Under the pieces are notes generated by a model. It searched no databases and had not been told where the DNA came from. It was given only the letters and a program-made list of their open reading frames with translations. A program made the translations under genes and the position numbers. Positions 36,136-45,066 of a DNA stretch of 64,000 nucleotides are shown in pieces. Source of the DNA: Kitasatospora humi (GTDB lineage: Bacteria > Actinomycetota > Actinomycetes > Streptomycetales > Streptomycetaceae); the NCBI RefSeq assembly GCF_020907985.1, contig NZ_JAJJPA010000003.1:1-64000 (forward strand). The letters are read 5' to 3'. Numbering within the stretch: the stretch's first letter is position 1; the number at the start of each line of letters is the position of its first letter.

Positions 36136-39100
36136 CGAGTGGCGTAGGCGCGTGGTGGTCTCGGCGGCGCGGCCCGGCCGCAGGATCCGGTGGACGGTGT
36201 GCAGGACCGGTAGCGCGGCGATGGCTGCCAGCAGTACCAGCACCTGCCCGACCGGCAGGACCACCAGCGCGGTCGGGACCGGTCGCCGGGCGGTGGGAGT
36301 GAGGACGGTGAGCGGTACCACGAGGTGGACCAGTGCCGTGCCGAGCAGGGCGCCGAGTCCGAGTCCCAGCCCGATCAGGATCGCCTGTTCGCTGGCGGCG
36401 GTGCGGGCCAGTTGCCGGTGCGGGGTGCCGAGGGCGCGCAGCACCGCGAATTCGGCGGCCCGTTCGGTGGCGGCGCCGATGGCCGCGGCGGCGAAGCCGA
36501 TCGCGGCGAGTACGGCGGCGGCGATGGTGAGTGCGAGCAGTCCGGTCTGCGGGGCGGCGGTCAGCGGGTCGGCCCGCATGCCCGCCACCAGGTCGGCGTC
36601 CAGCTGGAGCTGGCCCGAGACCGCGCTGGTGCGCAGGGCGGCGGCCAGGGCGGCGGGCTGGGGGTCGCCCGGGCCCCGGCTGGGCAGCCACCACTCGGTG
36701 GGGCCCAGCGGGCTGTCGTTCTGGTTGGTGATGACGCGGTCGATGGTGTGCAGGTCGGCGAGGAGGGCGTTGGCGGGCCCGCCGGTGGGGCTGCCGGTGG
36801 TGGGCAGGGCTGCCACCACCCCGGTGATCTTGAATGTCAGCTGGTCGGTGCCGATCTGCATCGGGATCTCGTCGTCGAGTTCGGCGCCGGCGGCGGTCAG
36901 GAAGTCCTTGGTGGCCAGCGCGGGGATGATCGCGGGCGGGGCGGTGTCGCGGCCGGACAGCTGGGCCGTGGCGACCGGGGCGGCGTTGCCGACAGCGGTG
37001 GTCAGGGTCATGGCGAGCAGGTCCTGCGGGTTCGCGGGGGTGACCGCGGCGTCGTCCTGGGTGTGCTGCGCGGCCGGGTCGTGGTCGGCCAGCTGCCACC
37101 GCAGGCGGTCGGGGCGGCCGAGCGGCCGGCTGGGCGTGCCGTCGGCCGGCCCGGCGGTGAGTCGGTGGACGGTCAGCTGCCGGCTGGCCTTGCCGTCGGT
37201 GGTCTCGTAGTAGGCGACCTGGATGCCGGTCACGGTGAGCGGGTAGGCGGGCGTCCCGGCGGGGTGGGCGAAGATGGCGCTCAGATCGGCGGTGACCGTG
37301 GCGTCGCCGTTCAACGGCAGGTCGTTGTCCAACGGCGCGGTGAAGACCAGCCCGTAGCGGTCGTGCATCACCAGTTGCAGGCGCGGCGCGGTGGCGGGGG
37401 CGGGCGGCGACCACGGCGAGAGGACGGCCGCCGGCCCGGTCACCGTGGTGGCCACGCTGACGTCGAGGGATATCCGCAGCGGCTTGCCGGGCAGCGCGAT
37501 GCCGTCGGCGCTGCCCGACACCGGGTCGGCGAGCGGACCGTACAGCTGGGCGGGCGTGCGCCCGCCGGTCACGTCCTCGCGCAGCCACACCGAGCTGCTC
37601 GCCTGCCGGGTGTCGATGGCCAGCAGCTGACCGGTCTGACCGCCCTTGAGCGGCAGCGCCTGCCGGGAGACCGGGATCACCCGATCGCCACCGGGCAGGG
37701 CGCCGAGCAGTCCGGCCTGCCCGAGCGAGGTGAGACCGAGCCCGCTGATCCGCAGCCCGCCGACCGAGCTGAAATCGGCCTGGTCGCGCTGCGAGGCGCT
37801 CAGTGTGGCGCCCTGGCCCAGCGCCAGCATGCCCATCGAGACGGCGAGCACCATCAGCAGCACCGGCCCGGCATTGCGGCGCGGCCGCCGGGCGAACTGC
37901 CAACCCGACAGCGCGGCCGCCAGCCCCCGGCCGCGGACCGCCCAGCGTTCGCCCAGCCTGGCGACCAGCGGCAGCAGCCGCAGCGTCACCAAGGTGCCGG
38001 CACACAGCGCCAGCGTGGGAGCCACCACCAGCACCGGGTCCAGGCCGAGCCGCCCGCCGGCATCGGTGGACAGCGCCCCGCCACCCGCCGCGCCCGAACC
38101 GTAGTGATCGAGCTGCAGGTAGGCCAGCCCCGCCAGGACCAGCAGCGCCACATCGGCCCCCGACCGCAGCAGCCCCGAGACCGCCGCCTGCCGCCGCCCG
38201 GAGCGGCGCCGCAGCACGGCTCCACCAGCCCGCAGCACATTCGGCACCAGCACGATCAGCACCGCCCCCACGGCAGTGGCCATGGTCACCAGCCACGAGC
38301 TCGGCGTCAGCCCGCTGCCCAGCCGCACACCGGTACGCGCCAGCGGCCCCAACCGCCCGACCAACCCCAGCAGCGGCGCCAGCAGCAGCGGCCCCAACAA
38401 CCCACCGGGCAGCGCCAGCAGCCCCGCCTCCAGCGCGGTGATCCCGGCGATCCGGCGTCGAGCCGCGCCACGCGCGGCGAGCAGCGCGTTCTCCCCCGCC
38501 TGCCGCTCCCCCAGCAGCCGGGTGACCAGCAGCAGCGCGGCGACCGCCAGCACCACCAACTGCAGCCCGCCGATCACCAGAGTGGACCGGGCCACCAGCA
38601 GATCGTCGTGCAAGTCACCGAGAGCAGCCGGCAGTCGGGTGCTGACCGTGTACCCGCTGGCGCCCTGGAAGTCACCCACCACCTGCGCCACCCGGCTGCG
38701 CAGCGCGTCCAGGTCGGCCGCCTTGGCGCTGTCGAAGTCCGCGGTGATCTGCCAGTCGGCGCTCTGCTGGGTGAGCGCCGAGCCGGTGAACGCACTGTCC
38801 GGGACCAGCAGCGGGCCGTAGGTGGTGTAGCCGTTGACCGACAACCCGTGCCCGCCCAGCTCGTCCAGCTGCCAGTAGCGATCGGTGATGTCCGTGGGGC
38901 GGTAGGTGCCGGTGATCAGCACCTCACGCACCGAGCCGTCGAACCGGTCCACCAGGCGCAACGGCACCGGCAGGGCACCGGCGCGCAACCCGAGCCGGGT
39001 GACCGCGACATCGGGCACCGCCACCTCGATCGGCGCCCCCGCGGCAGTGGCCGTAGGTAGGCGGCCGGCGGTCACGGTGACCTGGGCCGGGTCGAGCGAG

Positions 39101-39477
39101 GACAGGAACGTCAGGTCGGGATCGGCGGGACTACCATCGGCGCTGCGCGGCGCGGGGACCGGCGCGGGCAGGGCGAACGGATGGCTGCGAGCCACCCACC
39201 GCACGGCCGTGGGCAGCGAGCCGAACAGGCCACGAGCCAACTGCTGGACCTGGTGCCCGGCCTTGCCGCGCTGCTCGGCGCCGCCATCGACGGCCACATC
39301 GACGGTGGCCCGATCACGGTCCTGGACGGAGAGCGCGCGGTGCAGGCCGGCGTCGCCGACCCCGGCCTCGAAGGCGCTCAGCGCGGCCAGCGCGGTCGCG
39401 GTGAGCAGGACCGTCAGCATCGCCGCACCAGCCAGTGCGAGTCTGCTGCGCAGCCTGCGCAGGACGAAGCCGCCCAT
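36124..39477 (-). CDS. FtsX-type ABC transporter permease (first gene of operon)
   Basis: A 1117-residue FtsX/MacB-like permease. The N-terminal helix (ALAGAAMLTVLLTATALAALSAF) is followed by an external domain of about 230 residues, then helices TLVIGGLQLVVLAVAALLLV, a long helical block in the middle, a second external domain (about 560-950) and the terminal helices LLALTIAAAVLAAIGFAAAAIGA, ILIGLGLGLGALLGTALVHL and VVLPVGQVLVLLAAIAALPVL. The segment AEFAVLRALGTPHRQLART is the typical FtsX coupling sequence. It is first in an operon with a second permease and an ATPase, each joined by a GTGA overlap. The substrate is unknown; such systems move lipoproteins, peptides or act as mechanotransmitters. 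ATG 39477. Confidence 0.88.
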   Translation of the reverse strand: MGGFVLRRLRSRLALAGAAMLTVLLTATALAALSAFEAGVGDAGLHRALSVQDRDRATVDVAVDGGAEQRGKAGHQVQQLARGLFGSLPTAVRWVARSHPFALPAPVPAPRSADGSPADPDLTFLSSLDPAQVTVTAGRLPTATAAGAPIEVAVPDVAVTRLGLRAGALPVPLRLVDRFDGSVREVLITGTYRPTDITDRYWQLDELGGHGLSVNGYTTYGPLLVPDSAFTGSALTQQSADWQITADFDSAKAADLDALRSRVAQVVGDFQGASGYTVSTRLPAALGDLHDDLLVARSTLVIGGLQLVVLAVAALLLVTRLLGERQAGENALLAARGAARRRIAGITALEAGLLALPGGLLGPLLLAPLLGLVGRLGPLARTGVRLGSGLTPSSWLVTMATAVGAVLIVLVPNVLRAGGAVLRRRSGRRQAAVSGLLRSGADVALLVLAGLAYLQLDHYGSGAAGGGALSTDAGGRLGLDPVLVVAPTLALCAGTLVTLRLLPLVARLGERWAVRGRGLAAALSGWQFARRPRRNAGPVLLMVLAVSMGMLALGQGATLSASQRDQADFSSVGGLRISGLGLTSLGQAGLLGALPGGDRVIPVSRQALPLKGGQTGQLLAIDTRQASSSVWLREDVTGGRTPAQLYGPLADPVSGSADGIALPGKPLRISLDVSVATTVTGPAAVLSPWSPPAPATAPRLQLVMHDRYGLVFTAPLDNDLPLNGDATVTADLSAIFAHPAGTPAYPLTVTGIQVAYYETTDGKASRQLTVHRLTAGPADGTPSRPLGRPDRLRWQLADHDPAAQHTQDDAAVTPANPQDLLAMTLTTAVGNAAPVATAQLSGRDTAPPAIIPALATKDFLTAAGAELDDEIPMQIGTDQLTFKITGVVAALPTTGSPTGGPANALLADLHTIDRVITNQNDSPLGPTEWWLPSRGPGDPQPAALAAALRTSAVSGQLQLDADLVAGMRADPLTAAPQTGLLALTIAAAVLAAIGFAAAAIGAATERAAEFAVLRALGTPHRQLARTAASEQAILIGLGLGLGALLGTALVHLVVPLTVLTPTARRPVPTALVVLPVGQVLVLLAAIAALPVLHTVHRILRPGRAAETTTRLRHSEEM

Positions 39478-39690
39478 GGACGCTGTCCCTCCCCCGAAGA
39501 ACCCCCGACAGTGTGGATTCGGGCGCGGGGCGGCGAAGGTGCTTGCCGAGTCGCGGCCTGCGGAGCCCTGGCACCGAATACCGGGCGATGTTGTCAGACT
39601 GCGAACTCAGGAGGAAGGGTTCGGCGCAAAAAGTGTCCGGAGCGAAAGCAAATGCACTTCGTACATGTCAAGCAGTCAATTGCCCCCGGA

Positions 39691-40092
39691 TTACTGGGAG
39701 TTGACCATCGAAGCCGCGGCGTAGGTCAGGTACTCCCAGAGCTGCCGGTCGGCGGCCGGCGCCAGCTCCAGCTCGTCCAGCGCGTCCCGCATGTGCCGCA
39801 GCCAGGCGTCGTGCGCGGCCCGGTCGACCTTGAACGGCACGTGCCGCATCCGCAGCCGCGGGTGTCCGCGCTCCTCGCTGTAGGTGCGCGGCCCTCCCCA
39901 GTACTGCATCAGGAAGAGCGCCAGCCGCTCCTCGGCCGGGCCGAGGTCCTCCTCGGGGTACATCGGGCGCAGCAGTTCGTCCCCGGCCACCCCTTGGTAG
40001 AAGCGGTGCACCAACCGGCGGAAGGTGGCTTCGCCGCCGACCGCCTCATAGAACGTCTCCTCGCGAGTCTCGCTATGCCCGGTCTCAGTCAC
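39691..40092 (-). CDS. glbO: Truncated haemoglobin, group II (GlbO-like)
   Basis: A 133-residue 2-on-2 globin. FYEAVGGEATFRRLVHRFYQGVAGDELLRPMYP is the N-terminal signature, and ALFLMQYWGGPRTYSEERGHPRLRMRHVPF contains the proximal histidine region and the tryptophan of group II proteins. Such globins bind oxygen and may detoxify NO or support respiration. GTG 40092 gives the family start, but no clear ribosome binding site precedes it. It lies between the ABC permease operon and the ABC-2 transporter, unrelated to both. Confidence 0.92.
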   Translation of the reverse strand: MTETGHSETREETFYEAVGGEATFRRLVHRFYQGVAGDELLRPMYPEEDLGPAEERLALFLMQYWGGPRTYSEERGHPRLRMRHVPFKVDRAAHDAWLRHMRDALDELELAPAADRQLWEYLTYAAASMVNSQ

Positions 40093-40109
40093 CCGACCAT
40101 GGTCGCAGA

Positions 40110-40159
40110 CCGCGGCCGGAGCCGGAACCGAGACGTCGGTCCTACGACTCCGGCCGCGG
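40110..40159 (-). terminator. Hairpin after the ABC-2 permease gene
   Basis: CCGCGGCCGGAG (40110-40121) pairs perfectly over 12 bp with 40148-40159 across a 26-nt loop. It is about 90 nt past the ABC-2 permease stop and just upstream of glbO, so it could also act on glbO expression. Confidence 0.65.
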
Positions 40160-40249
40160 AGGGGCGGAAGAACACGGAGGCGTCCCCCAGGAGCCGATGG
40201 GAACCAGGAGGAACCCACAGCGACCCCTGGAACGCGGGAGGAGAGGCGG

Positions 40250-41356
40250 TTACGCGTCGTCCCAGTCGAACAGCCGCCAGGCCAGCGCGGACACCACCAG
40301 CGTGAACAGCAGCAGCCCGCCCATGGTCGGCAGGGCGTCGCCCAGCCCGCCGCCCCGGGAGAGCACGCTCTGCGCCGAGGTGACCAGGTACCGCAGCGGG
40401 AAGACGTGCGACAACTGCTGGATCCAGCTCGGGGTGTTGTCCAGCGGGAAGAACGCACCGGACAGGAACGACATCGGCAGGATCACCACCTGGTTGATGC
40501 CGTTGGCCGCCTCCTCGGTCTTGGCGAGCGCGCCGGTGACCAGCCCGATCGCCATGAAGGCCCAGGTGGCGCAGAGCACCAGCGGGATCACCAGCCACCA
40601 CTCCCCGGTCAGCTCCAGCCCGAACGTCGGAGTGGTCGCCACCGCCAGGAAGATCGCGGTCTGGGCCAGCGCCACCACCGTGGTCACCAGCACCCGGGAG
40701 CCCACGATCGCCCCGATGCTCACCGGAGCCAGTCGCAGCCGCCGCAGCAGCCGCTTCTTGCGCCAGGAGACCAGACTGAGCGACGCGCCGAAGATCGCGC
40801 TGGTGGCGATCGCCCAGCCGAGCAGGCCCGGGGTGAGGAACTGGATCGGCTTCAGCGACTGGTCCTCGACCTGGCTGGTGACCAGCGTGTAGGCCGGCCC
40901 CTGGTGGGTGGCCTGCTGGTAGACCTGCTGGTCGGCCTGCTGCACCACGCTCTGGACGACCGCCTGCACACCGCCGGCCTTGACCTGGTCGGCGGCGCTG
41001 TAGCGGACGATCACCTGCCCGCCCGGCCCCTGCTCGATCAGCGCGTCGTAGTCGCCCTTCTCGACCTGTTTCACCGCGGTGGCCTCGTCCGGCACCTGGT
41101 GGATGGTCAGCACCTTGTCGAGGTCGGCCCTGGCGTCCGGCGGCACCGAGTCCAGCACCGCCACCGGCCCGACCTGGGCCACCTTGACGTGCGCCGAGGT
41201 GGCGCCCTTGAACAGGAACCCGAACAGCACCAGGAACATCAGCGGCATCAGCAGCGCGAAGAACAGCGCCGTCCGGTCCCGCAGGAAGGCGATCAGCATC
41301 ACCCGGGAGAGGCCGGCGAAGGCGCCGCTCCGGGACCGGTCGGTCGGCTCGGTCAT
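40250..41356 (-). CDS. ABC-2 type transporter permease
   Basis: A 368-residue ABC-2 permease. One N-terminal helix (TALFFALLMPLMFLVLFGFLF) leads to an external domain of about 150 residues, then five C-terminal helices (LLGWAIATSAIFGASLSL, LVTTVVALAQTAIFLAV, WWLVIPLVLCATWAFMAIGLVTG, and so on) with the family segment VVILPMSFLSGAFFPL. This is the drug or antibiotic-exporter layout. ATG 41356 overlaps the ATPase stop in ATGA, so the pair is coupled. Substrate unknown. Confidence 0.92.
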   Translation of the reverse strand: MTEPTDRSRSGAFAGLSRVMLIAFLRDRTALFFALLMPLMFLVLFGFLFKGATSAHVKVAQVGPVAVLDSVPPDARADLDKVLTIHQVPDEATAVKQVEKGDYDALIEQGPGGQVIVRYSAADQVKAGGVQAVVQSVVQQADQQVYQQATHQGPAYTLVTSQVEDQSLKPIQFLTPGLLGWAIATSAIFGASLSLVSWRKKRLLRRLRLAPVSIGAIVGSRVLVTTVVALAQTAIFLAVATTPTFGLELTGEWWLVIPLVLCATWAFMAIGLVTGALAKTEEAANGINQVVILPMSFLSGAFFPLDNTPSWIQQLSHVFPLRYLVTSAQSVLSRGGGLGDALPTMGGLLLFTLVVSALAWRLFDWDDA

Positions 41357-42270
41357 GCCCGGTACTCCCGTCCGGTGAGGTGCAGGAAGACGTCCTCCAG
41401 GGTGGCGCCGCGGACTTCCAGGCCGCGCAGCGCCTGCTGCTCGCCGAGCACCGCCAGCACCGGGCCGGGCAGCCGGGTGGCGATGGACAGCAGCACCCCG
41501 TCGTCGTGCACGGCGGTCACCTCGGCGCCGGCCGCGGTGAACAGCTCACGGGCCGCGGCCACGTCCAGCAGGCCGGACTCCACGCTGATCCGCACCGTGT
41601 CGTCCAGGTCCCGCACCAGCGCGGCGGGCGCCCCGGTGCGCAGCACCTTGCCGTGGTCCATCACGGCGACCCGGTCGCAGAGCACCTCCGCCTCGTCGAG
41701 GTAGTGCGTGGTGAGCAGCACCGTGCGGCCCTCGGCGTTGATGTCGCGCAGCAGGTCCCACAGGTTGCGGCGGGCCTGCGGGTCGAGGCCGGTGGTCGGC
41801 TCGTCCAGGAAGACCAGCTCGGGATCGTGCACCAGGGCGCAGGCGATCGACAGGCGCTGCGCCTGGCCGCCGGACATCTTGTCGGTGCGCACCGCTGCGG
41901 AGTCGGTCAGCCCGACCCGCTCCAGCCAGCCGTCGGCCTGCCGGGCGCCGACTCCGTAGAACGAGGCGAAGGTGCGGATGGTCTCCCGGGCGGTGAGCCG
42001 GTCGAAGAACGCCGAGGCCTGGAACTGCACGCCGATCCGCGGCAGCAGCCTGGGATTGCGCGGCCAGGGCGGCAGCCCCAGCAGCTCGACCCGCCCCTCG
42101 TCGGCCTCGCGGATCCCCTCCAGGATCTCCAGGGTGGTGGTCTTGCCCGCGCCGTTGGGCCCGAGCAGTCCGAAGAACTCCCCGGCCCGGACGGTCAGTG
42201 ACACCCCGTCGACGGCCTGCACGTCCCCGTACCGCTTCCGTATCCCGTCGGCGGTTATCGCTGTCGTCAT
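41353..42270 (-). CDS. ABC-2 transporter ATP-binding protein
   Basis: A 305-residue ATPase of the drug-exporter (DrrA-like) type. Walker A GPNGAGKTT near residue 41, the signature MSGGQAQRLSIACALVHDPE near 135, Walker B LVFLDEPTTGLD near 155 and the switch histidine in LLTTHYLDEAEVL. The C-terminal 80 residues (VRISVESGLLDVAAARELF onward) form the extra domain typical of these exporters. ATG 42270 gives the correct N-terminus; the frame is open to 42327. It precedes and is coupled to the permease gene. Confidence 0.93.
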   Translation of the reverse strand: MTTAITADGIRKRYGDVQAVDGVSLTVRAGEFFGLLGPNGAGKTTTLEILEGIREADEGRVELLGLPPWPRNPRLLPRIGVQFQASAFFDRLTARETIRTFASFYGVGARQADGWLERVGLTDSAAVRTDKMSGGQAQRLSIACALVHDPELVFLDEPTTGLDPQARRNLWDLLRDINAEGRTVLLTTHYLDEAEVLCDRVAVMDHGKVLRTGAPAALVRDLDDTVRISVESGLLDVAAARELFTAAGAEVTAVHDDGVLLSIATRLPGPVLAVLGEQQALRGLEVRGATLEDVFLHLTGREYRA

Positions 42271-42292
42271 GGCGCCGACGATAGGGGCCGTC

Positions 42293-42319
42293 CGGTCCCG
42301 CCGACCATAGGCGGGACCG
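42293..42319 (-). terminator. Terminator at the end of the signalling operon
   Basis: CGGTCCCGCC (42293-42302) pairs perfectly with GGCGGGACCG (42310-42319), 7-nt loop, 13 nt past the FHA gene stop. It also lies 23 nt upstream of the ABC ATPase start and might act as an operator for it. Confidence 0.75.
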
Positions 42320-42331
42320 TTCGTCACGGAC

Positions 42332-43459
42332 TCAGGAGCGGTGCACGGTGATGGTGGTCCACGCGCCGATGTGGATCCGGTCGCCGTCGTTGAGCGCCAC
42401 CGCGGTGTGCGGGGCGATCGGCTCGGAGCCCCCGTTCATCGTGGTGCCGTTGGTGGAGTCCTGGTCGACCAGCACCCAGCTGCCGTCCGGCTGCTCGGCC
42501 AGCAGCGCGTGCTGGTGCGAGGCGCCCGGGTCCTCCGGGGGCACCGACAGGTCGATCTCCGGCACGGTGCCGCGGTGCTGGCTGCGCCGGCCGATCCGCA
42601 GCTGTCCGCGACCGGTGATCGGGATCCGGCGCTCCGGGCAGTACGGCGGGAAGAACAGCCCGGAGGCCTCCGGGCCGCTGCGGGCCATCATGTCCGTGAA
42701 GTACTCGCGGTCCGCGGTGATCACGGCCACCCACTGGGATCTGACCGGCTCGGCCTGCGGCATCTGCTGGGACGGCGGCGCGAGGTAGAACGAGGTGCCG
42801 TACTGCTCCAGGTTGGGCTGCGGCGGAATGCCCGACTGCTGGGCCCCCGGCTGCGGCGGAATGCCCGGCTGCTGCGGCGGCACCGCCCGGGACGGCTGCG
42901 GGGGCATCCCGGGCTGGCCGGGCTGCGGCATCCCCGGGTGCCCGGCCGGCTGGGCACCCGGCTGACCCGGCTGACCCGGCTGCTGGTACGGCGAGCGGGT
43001 GGACGGCGCCGATCCGAACAGGTCCGCGGGAGGGAAGGCCGGGTCGGGCTGCGACGGGTACGCCGAGCCGGGCGGCGGATAGCCGTATCCCGACTGCGAC
43101 TGCGACTGCGTCGTCGCCGGCCCGGGCTGCGCGGGTCCCGGCGGCGGATAGCCGTAGCCCTGCGGCGCGCCCACCACCGGCATCCCGGGCGAGGTGGACA
43201 GCTCGAAGTCGTAGCCGCACTCCTCGCAGTAGCGGCCGGTCTTCGGAGTGCGGCAGATCGGGCAGCCGGCCATGCTCTCGGTGGCCCCGGGGTAGCCACC
43301 CGGCACCGGCGGCGCCTGCGGCGGCATGGCCGGCGGCGGGGGCACCGGAGCACCGAACGGCCCGGGGGCCCCGACCGCGGCGGCCGGGTGCATCGAGAGG
43401 CCGCAGTAGTCGCAGTAGTCGTCCGACTGCGACTCGTGGCCACCAGGGCAGATCGGCAT
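42332..43459 (-). CDS. FHA domain protein with N-terminal zinc ribbons
   Basis: A 375-residue protein. Two zinc-ribbon-like elements open it (CPGGHES...CDYCG at residues 4-20 and CPICRTPKTGRYCEECGYDF near 80-99). A long glutamine/proline/glycine-rich linker (about 100-240) leads to a C-terminal FHA domain: RIGRRSQHRGTVPEIDL, SHQHALLAEQ and VDQDSTNGTTMNGG hold the phosphothreonine-binding residues. FHA domains bind phosphothreonine peptides. It is the last gene of the kinase/phosphatase operon and a likely binding partner of a phosphorylated member. I see no ETTx motif of the GarA type. ATG 43459 follows GGGGG at suitable spacing. Confidence 0.88.
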   Translation of the reverse strand: MPICPGGHESQSDDYCDYCGLSMHPAAAVGAPGPFGAPVPPPPAMPPQAPPVPGGYPGATESMAGCPICRTPKTGRYCEECGYDFELSTSPGMPVVGAPQGYGYPPPGPAQPGPATTQSQSQSGYGYPPPGSAYPSQPDPAFPPADLFGSAPSTRSPYQQPGQPGQPGAQPAGHPGMPQPGQPGMPPQPSRAVPPQQPGIPPQPGAQQSGIPPQPNLEQYGTSFYLAPPSQQMPQAEPVRSQWVAVITADREYFTDMMARSGPEASGLFFPPYCPERRIPITGRGQLRIGRRSQHRGTVPEIDLSVPPEDPGASHQHALLAEQPDGSWVLVDQDSTNGTTMNGGSEPIAPHTAVALNDGDRIHIGAWTTITVHRS

Positions 43460-43623
43460 CAAGTCCCCCACATCTCGGCAGGTCCCGGCCCCCGACGGAA
43501 CCAGTTTCACGACAGCTTCTCACGATACCGATCTGCCGAGCCGTGGTGAACGGCGGCAGGTCAGCCGGGTACTGCGAAGGCGGCCGCGCGGTGCCGCCTT
43601 CCCGGTGCCGCGCCGACCGCCGC

Positions 43624-44988
43624 TCAGCCCTCGCGCTTCTTGGCGGCGACCCGCACGGTCTTGGTCGAGCGGGTCTCCAGGGTCATCGAGTCGGCTTCGC
43701 TGACGTTCTTGCGGAACCTGACCGTGCCCTCCTTGGGGTCGACCACGTCGACCACCTTCTGCAGCAGCTTGAAGGTGCCCTCGTTGCCGGTCTGGTGGGC
43801 CAGCCGGACCGCCGCGCCCAGCTTGGCGGTGGCGGTGTCCACGTCGCCGGCCCGGTGCGCCTCCAGGCCCTCCTGGATCGACGAGGCGAGCTCGGCCTGC
43901 CCGGTGTAGTGGGCCACCTGCGGGCTGATCCGGGTGGACGAGGCCAGGTCGTCCGTCCACACCGCGCGGACCAGGCCCTGGGCCAGCACCTCGGTGGAGC
44001 CGTCGGCACCGGGCAGCACCAGGGAGATCCGGGCGGCCAGCATCTCGTTGCCGACCGCGGCGGACGGCACCTCGACGCAGACGTGGTAGTCGCGGCTCTC
44101 GTCGCCCCAGGAGCCGGTCGGGTAGTCGCCGGCCCGCGGCCCGGCCTCGGACCGCCGCTGGGTGAGGTCCTCCAGGTCCGGCGCCACCTGCTTGACGAAC
44201 TTCACCCGGGCGTTGGCCGGGGTCCAGACCCGCAGGGCCACGTCGGCGACCTGCTTGCCCATCGCGGCGGTCATCATCGAGCGGAAGTCCTCGGCCAGGT
44301 CGGCCGGCTCGGCCACGATGTCGGCGGTGCCGAGCAGCGCGGAGGCGATCTTGCGCAGCTCGGCGACCTCCCAGTCGGTGCCGACACCGCGGCAGTCGGC
44401 GGTGAAGTGGCCGCTCACCCGGTCCAGGGTCTTCTGCAGGTCCTGCGGCTTCTCGTGCTCGTTGCGGCCGTCGGTCAGCAGGATGCCGTGCCGGATGGTG
44501 ATGTCGTGGCGGGTCAGGAAGAGCTTGTCGGCCAGTGTGAGCCAGGTGCCGATGGCGGTGCCGCCGCCCGCGGTCAGCTTGCGCAGCGACTGCTTGGCGG
44601 CCTCCCGGGTGGCCGGCGAGGCGACGGCCAGCGAGCCGTCGCCCGGGTAGACCTCGCGGGCCTCGTGGGTACCCGCCACCACCGCGAAGGCCACGCCGTC
44701 GCGGATGGTGTCGATGGCCACGGCGGTGGCGTCCCTGGCGTTGCGCATCTTGGTCGGCGGGTAGTCCATCGAGCCCGAGCAGTCGACCATGAGGATCACC
44801 GCGGCGTCCTGGACGGCGCCGGGCGCGGCGTCGGCGCCCGGGCCCAGCGGCCGTCCGCCGGTGGTGCCGCCGCCGGTGGCGGTGACGGTGACGATGGCGT
44901 TGACCTCGCGGGCACCTTCGGCGAGGTACTCGTTCTGGAAGATCTCGGTGGTGAACCTGGGCAGGTTCGACTTGGCAAGACTGGCCAT
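43624..44988 (-). CDS. von Willebrand factor type A (vWA) domain protein
   Basis: A 454-residue protein with a vWA domain at about residues 65-250. The MIDAS metal site is seen as LMVDCSGSMDYPPTKM (DxSxS) and the aspartate in ILLTDGRNEHE. The C-terminal half contains a beta-rich portion and a helical part with LEAHRAGDVDTATAKLGAAVRLA, similar to a helical hairpin repeat. No signal peptide, so it is cytosolic. vWA proteins are metal-dependent scaffolds. ATG 44988 is preferred to ATG 44994, because the GGGGG site then stands at 7 nt. The gene follows the PP2C gene by 78 nt. Confidence 0.88.
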   Translation of the reverse strand: MASLAKSNLPRFTTEIFQNEYLAEGAREVNAIVTVTATGGGTTGGRPLGPGADAAPGAVQDAAVILMVDCSGSMDYPPTKMRNARDATAVAIDTIRDGVAFAVVAGTHEAREVYPGDGSLAVASPATREAAKQSLRKLTAGGGTAIGTWLTLADKLFLTRHDITIRHGILLTDGRNEHEKPQDLQKTLDRVSGHFTADCRGVGTDWEVAELRKIASALLGTADIVAEPADLAEDFRSMMTAAMGKQVADVALRVWTPANARVKFVKQVAPDLEDLTQRRSEAGPRAGDYPTGSWGDESRDYHVCVEVPSAAVGNEMLAARISLVLPGADGSTEVLAQGLVRAVWTDDLASSTRISPQVAHYTGQAELASSIQEGLEAHRAGDVDTATAKLGAAVRLAHQTGNEGTFKLLQKVVDVVDPKEGTVRFRKNVSEADSMTLETRSTKTVRVAAKKREG

Positions 44989-45066
44989 GGCCATACCCCC
45001 TGACAAGAGTTGACGATCGGCTCGAGGGCCGTGGAAGGCGCCGGTCGGACGCTGGATGAGCGGGCG

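Noticed and set aside
36128-38296. Reading the second permease as one 1865-residue protein starting at 38296
   Set aside because: The added N-terminal part overlaps the first permease gene in another frame and is Arg/Ala/Pro-rich noise; the real start lies at the GTGA overlap.
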